Virus record (IMG/VR): IMGVR_UViG_3300028548_005718
Span: 1-32,245 of that record
Source of the DNA: a virus
DNA length: 32,245 bases
Reading direction: 5' to 3' (one strand)
Shown here one piece after another: positions 30,871 to 32,245 of the stretch. The translations under genes were made by a program, and so were the position numbers. The notes under the pieces are model-generated. The model did no database searches, had not been told where the DNA came from, and saw only the letters and a program-made list of their open reading frames with translations. Positions within the stretch are counted from its first letter, which is position 1. Every line of letters starts with the position of its first letter.

Positions 30871-31293
30871 CTATTTTAGTCTAATGTATTTTAGTAGTCT
30901 TGATTTTGAATAAGGTGCAATCTGTACTTTATTACCTTGATTGCCTCCTAGCATGTAAATGTTTGTTTCAGATTCACGAACATAAAAACCGACGTGGCCT
31001 TTCCATCCGTCTCGATCCCCTCTCCATAAAACAACAATGTCTCCCTGCTCTGGGCTGTCTGTTTCCTTTCCAATATCTAACCAGCTTCTGGCGTTTAGTT
31101 TTTTAGTATATGGCAAATCACACATCATGCAAACCCAATTAACAAAAGCAGAACACCAAGCCGTCTCATCTTTTAATGTTTTACCATCAAAGCCAATGTC
31201 ATCAAAGTATTTTATTACCTCTGGATTATCGATGTTGCCTTTCCATTCCTCAATTCCGTATTGAGTTAAAGCTGTTTTTATTAGCTCACTCAT
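30871..31293 (-). CDS. Endolysin, CHAP/NlpC-P60-like peptidase
   Basis: 140 aa, a single catalytic domain. ETAWCSAFVNWV has the nucleophile Cys47, WKGHVGFYVRES the His100 and LGGNQGNKV the third residue near Asn118, the TIGR02594/CHAP pattern of cell-wall amidases and endopeptidases. No signal peptide or binding domain is present, so it needs a holin to reach the wall. The start overlaps the stop of the 37-aa membrane protein (TAATG). Confidence 0.82.
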   Translation of the reverse strand: MSELIKTALTQYGIEEWKGNIDNPEVIKYFDDIGFDGKTLKDETAWCSAFVNWVCMMCDLPYTKKLNARSWLDIGKETDSPEQGDIVVLWRGDRDGWKGHVGFYVRESETNIYMLGGNQGNKVQIAPYSKSRLLKYIRLK

Positions 31294-31406
31294 TAATATT
31301 TAAAAAGAGTAATTGTGATATGGAGTAAAGAAAGACCCATAATAATTAAAAGCATTTGACCCTGTGGGGAGTACGATTTCCATCTCTTAGCAATGTAATT
31401 TTTCAT
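31293..31406 (-). CDS. Single-pass membrane protein (37 aa)
   Basis: ATG at 31406 follows the neighbour's stop directly; TAA overlaps the endolysin start. A basic N-terminus (MKNYIAKRWKSY) precedes a hydrophobic helix (GQMLLIIMGLSLLHITITLF). Its place between two lysis genes suggests a small antiholin, pinholin or holin partner. Too short for usual gene calling. Confidence 0.6.
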   Translation of the reverse strand: MKNYIAKRWKSYSPQGQMLLIIMGLSLLHITITLFKY

Positions 31407-31769
31407 TTAGTCTCTTTTTTTAAATAATGAATCAAAAGCAACAGTTCCAGCTAAACTAAGCTTATCTATTACCTCGCTTTGTAGTGCTATTATTTGCGCC
31501 TCATAGGCATCTTTTTGCTCAACTAAGGTTTCAATGTGTCTTTGCTGAGATTCGACCTTAGCCTGCAATTGTGCTTCTGTTTCAGGATTCTTACCCAGTA
31601 TGGAGTAGATCACCACAGCTAAACTGGCTGTTAGTGTTCCAACGATACTCACGAATATATCTTTGTTTTCTAAAGGTATTGAGTTATTAGCCAGATACAT
31701 GAGTAAAAGTATTACTACTATAAAGATTCCAGCCGCTCCGCAATAATGTATTAAATCTTTTTTCTTCAT
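31407..31769 (-). CDS. Two-TM protein with coiled-coil tail, lysis-related
   Basis: 120 aa. Two hydrophobic helices (about 10-27 GAAGIFIVVILLLMYLA and 40-58 VSIVGTLTASLAVVIYSI) are followed by a long charged coiled coil (AQLQAKVESQQRHIETLVEQ) and a short basic end. The plan recalls an inner-membrane spanin-like or holin-accessory protein. It has ATGA overlap upstream and zero spacing downstream within the lysis cassette. Role inferred. Confidence 0.6.
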   Translation of the reverse strand: MKKKDLIHYCGAAGIFIVVILLLMYLANNSIPLENKDIFVSIVGTLTASLAVVIYSILGKNPETEAQLQAKVESQQRHIETLVEQKDAYEAQIIALQSEVIDKLSLAGTVAFDSLFKKRD

Positions 31770-31912
31770 TTATTAAATTGCTTGTAGATGTTTACTGCTG
31801 TGTAAATTATTGTCAGAATTAACACCACGGTTTGAAGTACAGGGTTAAACTCGTTTACAACACTAAAAAGCATCGCTCCAATATTCAATCCGTATATCTT
31901 CAAATCTTGCAT
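31766..31912 (-). CDS. Small membrane protein (48 aa), holin-like
   Basis: ATG at 31912 overlaps the upstream stop (TAATG); TGA at 31766-31768 overlaps the downstream ATG (ATGA). MQDLKIYGLNIGAMLFSVVN then NPVLQTVVLILTIIYTAVNI are two hydrophobic segments, with a final KQFNK. I recall the same M-x-D-L-K-x-Y ... IIYT-V-x-I-x-K pattern in many flavobacterial phages, where it is a small holin-like protein. Confidence 0.68.
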   Translation of the reverse strand: MQDLKIYGLNIGAMLFSVVNEFNPVLQTVVLILTIIYTAVNIYKQFNK

Positions 31913-32235
31913 TAGTTAAAGTTATGTCCTGCGAACGTGTGAACTCCATTTCCTGAAGGTGATACCTCTTTATTTCCCCATCCAGTAGGTGAAGCCGTTA
32001 GGTCTTTCCATAATACGTCAACAGCATATTCAGTCTTTGCTACTCCTTCCGTTTCAATTTCGCCTTCTTCGTTGTATGTAGGTTCTGTAATCCACAAATG
32101 ACCTAGTTTAACGATAGTATGCCTGTGACTTGGCACATTGTTACCGTCTTCATCTTGAACGTGTGGGAGAGCGGCTATTTTTGTATCTGCAGCGGCTTCT
32201 GTTGTAAATTCGTACTTTTTAAATAGTGTTGCCAT
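31912..32235 (-). CDS. Conserved phage protein upstream of lysis cassette (107 aa)
   Basis: 107 aa: MATLFKKYEFTTEAAADTKI, HTIVKLGHLWITEPTYNEEG, then YAVDVLWKDL. The H-x-I-V-K-L-G ... T-E-x-x-Y-N-E-E-G-E pattern is one I recall from flavobacterial phages, always between tail fibre genes and lysis genes. It has no membrane segment and looks like a small beta protein. It may belong to the tail tip. It is the last gene before the window end. Confidence 0.62.
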   Translation of the reverse strand: MATLFKKYEFTTEAAADTKIAALPHVQDEDGNNVPSHRHTIVKLGHLWITEPTYNEEGEIETEGVAKTEYAVDVLWKDLTASPTGWGNKEVSPSGNGVHTFAGHNFN

Positions 32236-32245
32236 AATTGTTTTT

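Noticed and set aside
1-32245. CRISPR arrays, insertion sequences and rRNA or tRNA genes
   Set aside because: No regularly spaced direct repeats of CRISPR size, no transposase and no RNA-gene signature were seen on either strand.

Overview
The window looks like the genome, or nearly the whole genome, of a temperate tailed phage of the phylum Bacteroidetes, most likely of a marine Flavobacteriia host. The evidence is: visibly AT-rich DNA; A-rich ribosome-binding regions in place of clear Shine-Dalgarno sites; a textbook Bacteroidetes promoter (TTG-N19-TAAATTTG) in the genetic switch; a Flavobacteriia-type tyrosine integrase; and structural proteins of families I know mainly from flavobacterial phages. 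All assignments come from reading the sequence and from memory of families; no database search was run.

Layout. Almost everything is on the minus strand and is transcribed from high to low coordinates. The switch lies at 27025-27213, between a rightward HTH repressor (27214-27900) and the leftward early operon. That operon runs: HTH regulator (27024), Rad52-like annealing protein and partner (26718-25583), DnaA-domain-IV-like protein (25529), replisome organizer with iterons inside its gene (25012-24323), accessory proteins, a DUF3127-type ssDNA-binding-like protein (23533), NinG-like nuclease (22354), a sigma-factor-like regulator (21959), a ParB-like protein (21054) and small proteins. The late region follows: TerS and TerL (20294-18737), tail assembly chaperone with a probable -1 frameshift (18682-17934), neck/tail proteins, adhesin-like and baseplate-like proteins, tape measure (11828), protease (10116), scaffold (9316), decoration protein, major capsid protein (8281), tail tube candidate (7285), portal (6153), connector, tail fibre and appendage proteins (3433 to 1).

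The right end (32235 down to 29351) holds a lysis cassette of small membrane proteins, an endolysin and a 3TM-type holin, followed by a metallophosphoesterase. Next come a probable attP (29084-29350) and the integrase (29083-27884), which converges on the repressor. Because attP lies inside the phage genes and the late operon leaving at position 1 fits head-on to 32235, the sequence is best read as a free circular or circularly permuted genome rather than an integrated prophage.

How it works together (partly inference): the repressor and the operator-overlapped promoter choose lysogeny or lysis. The early operon replicates the DNA from an iteron origin inside the initiator gene. The sigma-like protein at the end of the early operon may switch on late genes through a 26-bp element present exactly twice, 20-25 nt upstream of two late start codons. 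At least fourteen genes shorter than 60 codons, many joined by ATGA or TAATG overlaps, were recovered by hand.
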